A stretch of 23,495 bases of DNA from Bacteroidales bacterium UBA1722 (GCA_002317435.1 DCIQ01000205.1:1-23495); one strand, 5' to 3'. Shown: positions 16,179-23,329, counted from the stretch's first letter. The notes: generated by a model not told the origin, from the sequence alone. Numbers and translations are program-made.

Positions 16179-16787
16179 TTACCTGTGTCTGAGAGACAGT
16201 TCGTGTTCTATGTCGGAGATGGAGACGTCCATCGATTCCATCAGGACGAGGAGGTGGTAGATTACATCGGATGCCTCGTAGATGAACCGGTCCCTGTGTC
16301 CGCCGATGGCCTCGATGATGCATTCCGTGGATTCTTCTCCCACTTTTTTGGCGATTTCGCAGGGCCCTTTGATGAATAGCTTCGTAGTATAGGACCCGTC
16401 TGGCATCTGTTCACGGCGTTTTCTGATTATTCTCCCCAGCTTCCTTATGAATCCTTCCTCATCGGGAGTGTCGAAGCAGGAGGTGGTGCCTCTGTGGCAG
16501 ACAGGTCCGGCCGGTTCCACCTGTATCAGCAGGGTATCGGAATCGCAGTCCTTCCGGATATCTTTTATATACAGGAAGTTTCCGCTGGTCTCTCCCTTGG
16601 TCCAGAGACATCCGCGGGTGCGGGAATAGAATGTTACGCGGCCTTCGTCGAGACTCTTGGAAAGGGCTTCCGCGTTCATGTATCCCAGCATCAGCACTTT
16701 CAGCGTCGTGGCATCCTGGATGACGGCGGGGATGAGTCCGTCGGGACATTTGGAGGTGTTCAGATCCTCAAAACTTATTTGTTCCAT
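16179..16787 (-). CDS. hisIE: HisIE, bifunctional phosphoribosyl-AMP cyclohydrolase / phosphoribosyl-ATP pyrophosphatase
   Basis: Carries out the second and third steps of histidine synthesis in one 202-residue protein. The HisI half (about 1-110) has the substrate loop GRVTFYSRTRGCLWTKGETSGN, the metal-binding DCDSD (80-84) and the zinc cysteines of PVCHRGTTSC (97 and 104). The HisE half (about 112-202) has the MazG-like KVGEESTECIIEA and IYEASDVIYHLLVLM acidic helices. It is the last gene of the his operon, 9 bp after hisF, so it belongs with the pathway rather than with the AsmA gene it faces. Confidence 0.97.
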   Translation of the reverse strand: MEQISFEDLNTSKCPDGLIPAVIQDATTLKVLMLGYMNAEALSKSLDEGRVTFYSRTRGCLWTKGETSGNFLYIKDIRKDCDSDTLLIQVEPAGPVCHRGTTSCFDTPDEEGFIRKLGRIIRKRREQMPDGSYTTKLFIKGPCEIAKKVGEESTECIIEAIGGHRDRFIYEASDVIYHLLVLMESMDVSISDIEHELSLRHR

Positions 16788-16796
16788 CGTTATGTA

Positions 16797-17567
16797 TTAT
16801 AGTCTTACTGTTATGTTGCGGGCTCTTGACGCCAGCTTGACATCCTTTATGGTACAGGTTCCGTAATGGAATATGCTGGCCGCCAGTGCGGCGTCCGCAT
16901 GCCCTTTTTCGAACACTTCGACGATATCTTCCACGCATCCTGCACCGCCGGAGGCTATTACGGGTATGGAGAGTTCCGACGTGAGCCGTGCGAAGAGATC
17001 GCAGGGATATCCGTTCCTCACCCCGTCGTGTTCCATGGAAGTGAGCAGAATCTCTCCGGCACCTCTGGATTCGGATTCTCCGGCCCACGCGAAAAGTTCC
17101 CGGTCCGTGATCCGGCGTCCTCCGTGGGTGGCCGCCATCCAGCGGCCGTCTCCGGAAAGCCTTGCGTCGATGGCCACCACCACGAACTGGCTGCCGTAAC
17201 GTCCGGCGATTTCGCTGATGAGTTCGGGACGGGCGATGGCTGCGCTGTTCACCGAGATCTTGTCGGCTCCGGCGTCCAGCAGTCTGGAAGCGTCATCTAT
17301 GGAGGAGATGCCTCCGCCTACCGTGAAAGGTATGTTTATCCTGTCCGCGATGCGGCTGACCAGGGATGTGAATGTCCTGCGTCCTTCCACCGTGGCGCTG
17401 ATGTCCAGATAGACCAGCTCGTCGGCGCCGTCGGCGGCATATCGCGCTCCGAGTTCCACGGGATCTCCCACTTCACGGAGACCTTCGAAATTTATCCCTT
17501 TGACCGTCATCCCGTCCTTGACGTCGAGACAGGGGATGATTCTTTTGGCTAATTTGCTTTCCACCAT
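16797..17567 (-). CDS. hisF: HisF, imidazole glycerol phosphate synthase cyclase subunit
   Basis: TIM-barrel cyclase (256 residues) that uses ammonia delivered by HisH to convert PRFAR into imidazole glycerol phosphate and AICAR. Family landmarks are KRIIPCLDVKDGMTVKGINFEG with catalytic Asp15, FTVGGGISSIDDA, GADKISVNSAA, VVVAIDA with the second catalytic Asp, EILLTSMEHDG and IPVIASGGAG. It overlaps the end of hisA by 19 nt, so translation is probably coupled. AICAR released here feeds purine synthesis, whose purD and purM lie in the opposite-strand run. Confidence 0.97.
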   Translation of the reverse strand: MVESKLAKRIIPCLDVKDGMTVKGINFEGLREVGDPVELGARYAADGADELVYLDISATVEGRRTFTSLVSRIADRINIPFTVGGGISSIDDASRLLDAGADKISVNSAAIARPELISEIAGRYGSQFVVVAIDARLSGDGRWMAATHGGRRITDRELFAWAGESESRGAGEILLTSMEHDGVRNGYPCDLFARLTSELSIPVIASGGAGCVEDIVEVFEKGHADAALAASIFHYGTCTIKDVKLASRARNITVRL

Positions 17568-18274
17568 TTTCTCAAGTCGTCTATGGTTATGTGACCTTCA
17601 TAGAAGGCCTTCCCTACTATTGCCGAAGGCAGTCCCATTCTGTCCAGAGTGCGGATGTCCTCCATGGAACTGATGCCGCCCGATACGGTGAATTCCAGGG
17701 AGGGGAATCCGGCGGCCAGATCACGGTACATCAGGGAGGATGGCCCGCCGAGCATCCCGTCGCGGGAGATGTCGGTGCATATCACGCGGGTCAGCCCGGC
17801 TGCGGAAAAGCGTTCCAGCAGTTCGTAGAGACCGGCCGGTGCACTTTCAGTCCAGCCGTTTACGCGGAGGACTCCGTCGAGTATGTCAGCCCCGAAGATC
17901 ATTCTTCCGGCTCCGAATTCGGAGAGCCACGATTCGAACACATCCGGCTTCATCGCCGCCAGGCTGCCTATTATCATATATGCCGCTCCGGCGTCGACGA
18001 CGCTCTGCAGGGCCTCCCGGCTCTTCAGGCCGCCGCCCCATTCGATGTCCAGAGTTCCGAGTCCGGCGATGGCTTCCAGCGTGCGGAGATTCGACGGACG
18101 GGAAGCCTTGGCCCCGTCCAGATCCACCAGATGCAGGCGCCGCGCACCGTTGTCGGCGAAGAGGCGGGCCATCTCCAGCGGGTCTCCGTACTCCCGGGCA
18201 GTGGAGTAGTCGCCTTTCGAAAGCCGGACGGCACGTCCTCCGATCAGGTCTATGGCAGGTATTAGCTCTATCAT
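17549..18274 (-). CDS. hisA: HisA, ProFAR isomerase
   Basis: TIM-barrel isomerase (241 residues) that converts ProFAR to PRFAR, the HisF substrate. Landmarks are ELIPAIDLIGGRAVRLSKGDY with catalytic Asp8, LHLVDLDGAKA, IEWGGGLKSREALQ, and VICTDISRDGMLGGPS with the second catalytic Asp. The phosphate-binding FTVSGGISSMEDI is also present. Its start overlaps the hisH stop by 4 nt and its 3' end overlaps hisF by 19 nt. Confidence 0.97.
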   Translation of the reverse strand: MIELIPAIDLIGGRAVRLSKGDYSTAREYGDPLEMARLFADNGARRLHLVDLDGAKASRPSNLRTLEAIAGLGTLDIEWGGGLKSREALQSVVDAGAAYMIIGSLAAMKPDVFESWLSEFGAGRMIFGADILDGVLRVNGWTESAPAGLYELLERFSAAGLTRVICTDISRDGMLGGPSSLMYRDLAAGFPSLEFTVSGGISSMEDIRTLDRMGLPSAIVGKAFYEGHITIDDLRKWWKAN

Positions 18275-18858
18275 AACGCGAGGAAATTTTTCAGGATCAG
18301 TTCACCCGTGTCACCGCTTTTTTCGGGATGGAACTGCGTTCCGTAGAAGTTTTCGTATTTCAGGGCGGCGCTGAACATTCCGCCGTAGTCTGTCGTGGCG
18401 ATGGTGTCGCGGCAGAGCATCGGCCTGTAGGAGTGGACGAAATACACGTAGGAACTCTCCCCGATATTCTTGAACAGGGGGGAGGAGAGATTGTTTATGG
18501 TATTCCAGCCCATGTGGGGGACTTTCATCGCCCCTTCGACGGGTCGGAAACGGACCACGTCGGTGTCGAAGATGCCGATGCAGGGGGTGTCCTCCTCTTC
18601 GCTGTGGCGGCAGAGCACCTGCATCCCTATGCAGATGCCCAGAAGCGGCTTGCGCAATTCCCGGATGCACCGGATCAAACCCCTCTCCCGGAGGTTCGCC
18701 ATCGCTTCGGCGGCGTTTCCGACACCGGGCAGAAGTACCTTGTCCGCTCCGGAGATGACCGCGGGGTCCGACGTAAGTATATATTCCGCACCTGACCGGT
18801 GCAATGCATTCTCTACCGAGCGGAGATTTCCCACTCCGTAATCCACGATGGTAATCAT
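18271..18858 (-). CDS. hisH: HisH, imidazole glycerol phosphate synthase glutaminase subunit
   Basis: Class I glutamine amidotransferase (195 residues) that supplies ammonia to HisF. The nucleophile elbow is LGICIGMQ with Cys76, and the catalytic pair His177/Glu179 lies in FHPEKS. The oxyanion region LLPGVGNAAEAM is also present. The open frame runs 47 codons upstream, but that stretch is a shadow of hisB. The start MITIVDYGVGNLRSV at 18858 fits the family exactly and overlaps the hisB stop by 4 nt. Confidence 0.97.
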   Translation of the reverse strand: MITIVDYGVGNLRSVENALHRSGAEYILTSDPAVISGADKVLLPGVGNAAEAMANLRERGLIRCIRELRKPLLGICIGMQVLCRHSEEEDTPCIGIFDTDVVRFRPVEGAMKVPHMGWNTINNLSSPLFKNIGESSYVYFVHSYRPMLCRDTIATTDYGGMFSAALKYENFYGTQFHPEKSGDTGELILKNFLAL

Positions 18859-19928
18859 AGGACGCCTTTGCTGCTGGGAAGTTCGTAATTGAAGGGTTCT
18901 CTGCGGATGGCCATCTTCAGGGCGCGGGCATAGGCCTTGAAGATACTTTCCGCGAGATGGTGGTTGTTCTCTCCTGCGGCCTCGATGCGGAGATTGCACC
19001 CCGAGGCGGTGCCGAGGGACTGGAAGAAGTGGCGGAACATCTCGGTGGGGACGTCCCCCACATATTCCCGGGTGAATTCCGCTTTCCAGGCGAAATCGGT
19101 TCTCCCGCTGAAGTCCATCAGGACCAGTGCACGGCTCTCGTCCATCGGGAGGGCGAACCCGTAGCGGTCGATGCCGCGCTTGTCTCCGAGGGCGCGGGCG
19201 ACGGCATTGCCGAAGGCTATACCTACATCTTCTATGGTGTGGTGCTCATCCACTTCCAGGTCGCCGGTGCATTTTATCCGGAGGGTGATGCCTCCGTGGT
19301 GGGCGATCTGGTCGAGCATGTGGTCGAAGAATTTCAGGCCGGTGTCGATGCTGCTCTCGCCGGAGCGGTCCAGGTCCACCATAATCTCGATATCGGTCTC
19401 CCCGGTCTTTCTGGTGATTACGGTGCGGCGCTCCTCCCGGCGGATGGTTTCCGCTATCTCCGCCCACGAGGTCTCACCGTCCAGCCGGAATCCCTTCGCC
19501 CCCAGATTCGCGGCGAGCTGGAGGTCGCTGTCGCGATCTCCTATCACATAACTGGCACTGAGGTCATACTCTCCGGAAAGATAATGTCCGAACATACCTG
19601 TACCGGGCTTTCTGTCGGGTGAACCGTCTTGCGGGAAATGGCGGTCTATCAGGATGTCGTCGAATGTCACTCCTTCGCCCGAGAGAGTCTCCAGCATCTT
19701 GTTCTGGGCCGGCCAGAAATCTTCTTCGGGGAATGAAGCGGTCCCCAGACCGTCCTGATTGGTGGCCAGAACCAGTTCGTAATCCATCTGGCGGAGGATC
19801 TTCAGGGCGCTGATGGCTCCCGGCACGAAACTCAGTTTTTCGAGCGAATCCACCTGTTCGTCAGCCGGCTCCCGGATGATGGTTCCGTCCCGGTCCACCA
19901 CTATAACCTTTTTCATACTCGGTTTCAT
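18855..19928 (-). CDS. hisB: HisB, bifunctional histidinol-phosphatase / imidazoleglycerol-phosphate dehydratase
   Basis: A 357-residue bifunctional enzyme. The HAD phosphatase domain (about 1-155) has VVDRDGT with Asp12 and Asp14, and LATNQDGLGT. The dehydratase domain (about 165-357) has its metal-binding repeats FFDHMLDQIAHHG, DEHHTIEDVG and NNHHLAESIFKAYARA. The phosphatase zinc loop that in Escherichia coli carries three Cys and one His reads IDRHFPQDGSPDRKP (residues 94-108) and has lost all three cysteines. As I recall, Bacteroidetes HisB proteins also lack the complete loop. The start ATG at 19928 overlaps the hisDC stop; an upstream in-frame start at 20003 lies inside hisDC and is rejected. 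ATG 19916 is an alternative. Confidence 0.96.
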   Translation of the reverse strand: MKPSMKKVIVVDRDGTIIREPADEQVDSLEKLSFVPGAISALKILRQMDYELVLATNQDGLGTASFPEEDFWPAQNKMLETLSGEGVTFDDILIDRHFPQDGSPDRKPGTGMFGHYLSGEYDLSASYVIGDRDSDLQLAANLGAKGFRLDGETSWAEIAETIRREERRTVITRKTGETDIEIMVDLDRSGESSIDTGLKFFDHMLDQIAHHGGITLRIKCTGDLEVDEHHTIEDVGIAFGNAVARALGDKRGIDRYGFALPMDESRALVLMDFSGRTDFAWKAEFTREYVGDVPTEMFRHFFQSLGTASGCNLRIEAAGENNHHLAESIFKAYARALKMAIRREPFNYELPSSKGVL

Positions 19929-22252
19929 AATTTTCTGAGGAGTTCCATTAATCTGTCGTTTTCGGCGGGGGTCCCTACCGTAAGGCGGAGACACCCTTCG
20001 CATCCCTTCACGCGGTGGCGGTTACGGACTATTATGCCGTTGGAGACCAGATAGTCATATACGGCACAGGGGTCGTCGAACTTCGCCAGGAGGAAATTCG
20101 CGTCGCTGTCATATACCTTTCTTACCGCAGGGATGGTTTTCATCTGCGAAGCGAGCCTGCTCCGTTCGGACAGGATGGCATCCACCTGTCCTCTGCAGTC
20201 AGTTTTCTCCAGTACCTCCATACATCTCTCTATGGCGGCGCAGCTGATATTGTACGGGTATTTCACCTTATTGAAAAGACCTGTTATCTCCTCGGATGCG
20301 AATGCCAGACCGATACGCAGTCCCGCCATGGCGCGGGCCTTCGACATGGTCTGGAGCACTATCACATTCTCCGGGGCGCATCCGGCTACACTGCCCCGGG
20401 AGGAGAAATCGATATAGGCTTCGTCCACCACCACTATGCCGCGGAAGTGTCCGGCCACTTCCAGAATCTGCTCCGTGGGGAACGCGTTGCCGGTGGGATT
20501 GTTCGGAGAACAGATGAAAATCACCTTGGTGAGTCCGTCGGCGGCATTCAACAACTTGGACGTGTCGAGCGAGAAATCGGCTTCGAGCGGGACTTCGCGG
20601 TATTCCACTCCGTTGATATCCGCAGCGACGCGGTACATGCCGTAAGTGGGGGCGATGGCCACTGCGTTATCCCGTCCCGGAGTGCAGAATATCCTGTAAA
20701 CCAGATCTATCGCCTCATCGCTGCCGTTCCCGACGAATATCCTCTCCGCGGGGATGCCCTTTATCCGGGAAATCTTCTCCTTCAATGCTCTCTGACGGGG
20801 GTCGGGGTAGCGGTTTATCCCATTCTCGAACGGATTTTCGTTCGCATCCAGCATTATGGCGGAACGGCCTTCGAACTCGTCACGGGCGCAGGAATAGGGG
20901 GCGAGGACTTTTATGTCATCCCGGACCAGAGATGCTATGCTGATTTTAGGAGAGGATGTCAGGGATGCTTTTCCCGAATTCCCGAGCCTTATCCGCACGG
21001 CTTGGGCGTGAGCCTGGAGACCTTCGGCTTCGGCCATCTCCACTATGGTGCCGGAGAGTCCGGCCAGACCTTCGGGAGTTATTTTCTGGAGAGTCATCTT
21101 CCGGATGAAACTGTCCATGTTCACTCCGCTGCAGGAACGGGCCCAGCCGGAAGTGGGGAGCGTATGGTTCGTGCCGGAAGCATAGTCCCCGGCACTTTCC
21201 GGAGTATGGCTCCCTATGAAAATGCTGCCTGCGGAGGTGATGTGTTCTGCGATTTCTTCCGCATCCGCCGTGGAGATTATGAGGTGCTCCGGTGCATAGA
21301 AATCCGCGAATTCCGTCAGCAGTGCCTTGTCCTCGAATACTATCAGGCGGCTGCCCTTCAGCGAGCCTTCCACCATCTCCCGGCGGCTGAGTTCCGAGGC
21401 TTGTCTCTCCACTTCGGTCTGCACTCTGCGGGCTATGGTCTCATCGGTGCATACCAGAATCGCCTGACTGTCCCTGCCGTGTTCAGCCTGCGAGAGCATG
21501 TCCGCCGCGATGAACGATATGTCGGCTGTCTCATCCGCCATCACCATAACTTCCGAAGGCCCCGCAGGCATATCTATGGCGGTGTTCACACCGCTGACCA
21601 TCTGTTTCGCCGTGGTTACGTAGCGGTTTCCGGGACCGAAAATCTTGTCAACTTTCCCTATGCGTTCCGTACCATAGGCCATCGCCGCTATCGCTTGGGC
21701 CCCTCCTGTCTTATAGATATCCGTGATGCCGCATTTCCGTGCGCTGTAGAGCAGCTCGGCACAGAGACGGCCATCCTTCCCGGCGGGGGTGCACAGGATA
21801 CGGACGGGGCAGGAGGCGATAAGGGAGGGTACACCGAGCATCAGGACCGTGGAGAACAGGGGGGCGGTGCCGCCCGGAATATAGAGTCCCACCCTTCTGA
21901 TGGGAACCGGTTTCTGGATGCAGGTGACTCCGGGCGCGGTGGTGACGGTGATGCGCCCGGGCATCTGGGCCTTATGGAAGGTGTAGATATTGTCGAATGC
22001 GGTGTCTATGGCACGGCGCACCGACGGGCTGATATCGCGTCCTGCCTTTTCGAATTCTTCTTCACTGACTCTTAAATCGGCGGGGCAGAATCCGTCTATT
22101 TCCAGAGCGATCTCCCTCAGCGCATTGTCTCCGCCGGTTTTTACGCGCTCTATGATGGTGCGGACCCTGGCTTCTATTTCTGAATTGTCCCGGGTGATGC
22201 GCTCTGCCAGAGAGGGCCACAAGGATTTTTCCGGATTTACTATGATTTCCAT
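19925..22252 (-). CDS. hisDC: HisD-HisC fusion: histidinol dehydrogenase joined to histidinol-phosphate aminotransferase
   Basis: One 775-residue frame holds two complete enzymes. Residues 1 to about 425 are HisD, the NAD- and zinc-dependent last two steps: the RRVGLYIPGGTAPL and KIFGPGNRYVT blocks, zinc/catalytic residues in SQAEHGRDSQA, YAPEHLII and SAGDYASGTNHTLPTSG, and the final zinc His in EGLQAHAQAV. After a linker of about ten residues (GNSGKASLTSSP), residues 436-775 are HisC, the PLP-dependent transaminase. HisC motifs are MLDANENPF, NRYPDPRQ, SPNNPTGN, VVDEAYIDF and the lysine in TMSKARAMAGLRIG. No in-frame ATG lies at the HisC boundary; the nearest are a GTG inside the HisD tail and an ATG inside HisC. 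It overlaps hisG by 1 nt (TAATG). Both parts look catalytically intact. Confidence 0.95.
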   Translation of the reverse strand: MEIIVNPEKSLWPSLAERITRDNSEIEARVRTIIERVKTGGDNALREIALEIDGFCPADLRVSEEEFEKAGRDISPSVRRAIDTAFDNIYTFHKAQMPGRITVTTAPGVTCIQKPVPIRRVGLYIPGGTAPLFSTVLMLGVPSLIASCPVRILCTPAGKDGRLCAELLYSARKCGITDIYKTGGAQAIAAMAYGTERIGKVDKIFGPGNRYVTTAKQMVSGVNTAIDMPAGPSEVMVMADETADISFIAADMLSQAEHGRDSQAILVCTDETIARRVQTEVERQASELSRREMVEGSLKGSRLIVFEDKALLTEFADFYAPEHLIISTADAEEIAEHITSAGSIFIGSHTPESAGDYASGTNHTLPTSGWARSCSGVNMDSFIRKMTLQKITPEGLAGLSGTIVEMAEAEGLQAHAQAVRIRLGNSGKASLTSSPKISIASLVRDDIKVLAPYSCARDEFEGRSAIMLDANENPFENGINRYPDPRQRALKEKISRIKGIPAERIFVGNGSDEAIDLVYRIFCTPGRDNAVAIAPTYGMYRVAADINGVEYREVPLEADFSLDTSKLLNAADGLTKVIFICSPNNPTGNAFPTEQILEVAGHFRGIVVVDEAYIDFSSRGSVAGCAPENVIVLQTMSKARAMAGLRIGLAFASEEITGLFNKVKYPYNISCAAIERCMEVLEKTDCRGQVDAILSERSRLASQMKTIPAVRKVYDSDANFLLAKFDDPCAVYDYLVSNGIIVRNRHRVKGCEGCLRLTVGTPAENDRLMELLRKL

Positions 22253-23103
22253 TATAATATGATTTTATCGAGATCCACCACCAGAATACCTTCCGCGCCG
22301 ATGGCCTTGAGCAGTTTTACTTTTTCCCATAATGACGATTCATCCACTACCGAGTGCAGGGAACACCATCCTTCGGTGGCCAGAGGCATCACCGTGGGGC
22401 TTCTCATGGCCGGAAGAATCCGGATGGCCTCGTCGAGAGATCCGGTGGGGATGTTCATCAGTATATATTTCTTTCCGCGGCTGTTCAGGCTGGAATCTGT
22501 CCGGAAGAGGAGTTCGTCCAGAATCTCCCGTTCACCGGTGTCCAGAGTGCGGTTGGCGATGAGGACCGCTTCCGATTCGAAGACTTTTTCCACTTCCTTC
22601 AGACCGTTGGAGACCAGGGTGCTGCCTGAAGATACTATGTCGAAGATGGCTTCCGAGATGCCGGCGGCGGGGGCGATCTCCACGGAGCCGGTGATGACTT
22701 CTATTCTGGCATCGATTCTGTTTTCTTTCAGGAACTTGGACAGGATATTCGGATAAGAGGTGGCTATCCGCTTTCCGTTGAAATAGTCCAGTCCTTCATA
22801 AGTGTCTCCTTTCGGAATGGCCAGGGAGATGCGGCATCCGCCGAAGCCGAGTCTGGCGGCGATGTCCACGTCGGCTCCTTTTTCTTCCACTTCATTCAGT
22901 CCTACGATACCCAGCCGGGCCGTACCTGCCGCCACGAGTTGCGGTATGTCGTCATCGCGCATATACAAGGCTTCGATATCGAAGTTCCTGGCCTTGGACA
23001 GGAATGTGCGTTTCTGCTCATCGAGTCTGATTCCGATGCTCTGCAGCAGACTGAGGCTCTCGTCATGGAGTCTGCCTTTGGATTGGAGGGCTATTCTCAG
23101 CAT
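22252..23103 (-). CDS. hisG: HisG, ATP phosphoribosyltransferase (long form)
   Basis: Catalyses the first committed step, ATP + PRPP to phosphoribosyl-ATP, and is normally feedback-inhibited by histidine. The 283-residue product is the long form: two catalytic lobes (LRIALQSKGRLHDESL at the N terminus; PRPP-binding FDIVSSGSTLVSNGL) and a C-terminal ACT-like regulatory domain (about 210-283, KYILMNIPTG to EGILVVDL). The long form does not need HisZ, and none is seen. It is the first structural gene, 23 nt after the leader hairpin, so expression should be set by that hairpin. Confidence 0.97.
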   Translation of the reverse strand: MLRIALQSKGRLHDESLSLLQSIGIRLDEQKRTFLSKARNFDIEALYMRDDDIPQLVAAGTARLGIVGLNEVEEKGADVDIAARLGFGGCRISLAIPKGDTYEGLDYFNGKRIATSYPNILSKFLKENRIDARIEVITGSVEIAPAAGISEAIFDIVSSGSTLVSNGLKEVEKVFESEAVLIANRTLDTGEREILDELLFRTDSSLNSRGKKYILMNIPTGSLDEAIRILPAMRSPTVMPLATEGWCSLHSVVDESSLWEKVKLLKAIGAEGILVVDLDKIIL

Positions 23104-23126
23104 ATTTTGTTCTTTTTACATAAAGA

Positions 23127-23150
23127 AGGCTTGCCTTTTCGGGCAAGCCT
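23127..23150 (-). terminator. his operon attenuator hairpin
   Basis: On the minus strand AGGCTTGCC (23150-23142) and GGCAAGCCT (23135-23127) form a perfect 9-bp stem around the loop CGAAAA, with one further G-U pair at the base. It is followed by the U-rich run UCUUUAU. It lies between the His-rich leader ORF and hisG, 23 nt before the hisG ATG, where an attenuator terminator belongs. The U tract is interrupted by C and A, so termination may be partial. Confidence 0.75.
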
Positions 23151-23199
23151 CATATTGTCGTTTTCTTGTATCCGTTGGTACTCAATAATCCGCCTGCCC
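23141..23199 (-). promoter_or_regulatory. Predicted antiterminator pairing in the his leader
   Basis: The leader segment GGGCAGGC (23199-23192, codons 18-20 of the leader ORF) can pair with GCUUGCCC (23148-23141) over 8 bp, with one G-U. The latter includes most of the terminator's 5' arm, so the two structures exclude each other. The segment lies 13 nt downstream of the last His codon, where a ribosome stalled on the His run would leave it just free, and a ribosome at the leader stop would cover it. Upstream CCGCC stretches could in turn pair with the GGCGG that overlaps this segment. Confidence 0.6.
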
Positions 23200-23250
23200 T
23201 ATCTGTCCGATATGGTGATGATGGCGGTGGATGTGGCGGCGGGTTCTCAT
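23182..23250 (-). CDS. hisL: HisL, histidine-rich leader peptide of the his operon
   Basis: A 22-codon ORF from ATG 23250 to TGA 23182 reads MRTRRHIHRHHHH followed by nine more residues ending in DY. Six of residues 6-13 are histidine, including four in a row, encoded by both CAC and CAT. This density in a short ORF just ahead of a hairpin and hisG is the hallmark of a ribosome-sensing leader peptide: scarcity of charged tRNA-His stalls the ribosome on the His run. The ORF starts only about 7 nt after a -7-like box, so its mRNA may have almost no 5' untranslated region. The peptide itself is not expected to have a function. Confidence 0.85.
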   Translation of the reverse strand: MRTRRHIHRHHHHIGQIGQADY

Positions 23251-23257
23251 TTCGATG

Positions 23258-23265
23258 CAAATATA
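23258..23265 (-). promoter_or_regulatory. Candidate -7 box of the his operon
   Basis: The minus strand reads TATATTTG, a full TAnnTTTG match, ending 7 nt before the leader ATG. No TTG/TTTG is found at the usual 19-21 bp spacing; the nearest TTTG is about 12 bp upstream. The promoter may therefore depend on another factor or lie elsewhere. Confidence 0.4.
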
Positions 23266-23329
23266 ACATTATTTGGCCAAAAAACGTGTTCGCGTTATTA
23301 TTTTGGTGTACGGCGTGGCCAAATAATGT
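23266..23329. repeat. 14-bp perfect inverted repeat upstream of the his leader
   Basis: ACATTATTTGGCCA (23266-23279) is repeated exactly in inverse orientation at 23316-23329, with 36 bp between the arms. After one mismatch, three more pairs match outward. The left arm overlaps a 10-bp palindrome, TTTGGCCAAA (23272-23281). The pair sits directly upstream of the his -7-like box and could be a paired operator, a large cruciform, or the ends of a miniature mobile-element remnant. No known consensus is matched. Confidence 0.55.

Noticed and set aside
20015..22075. A 686-codon plus-strand frame opposite hisDC
   Set aside because: Long because of the codon bias of the real gene. Its product is His/Gly/Arg-rich with no domain, while the minus strand encodes two complete enzymes.
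23097..23153. An 18-codon ORF on the minus strand running through the terminator hairpin and overlapping the hisG start
   Set aside because: It has no His codons, and its sequence is fixed by the hairpin arms (Arg/Lys-rich). The His-rich ORF upstream explains the region better.
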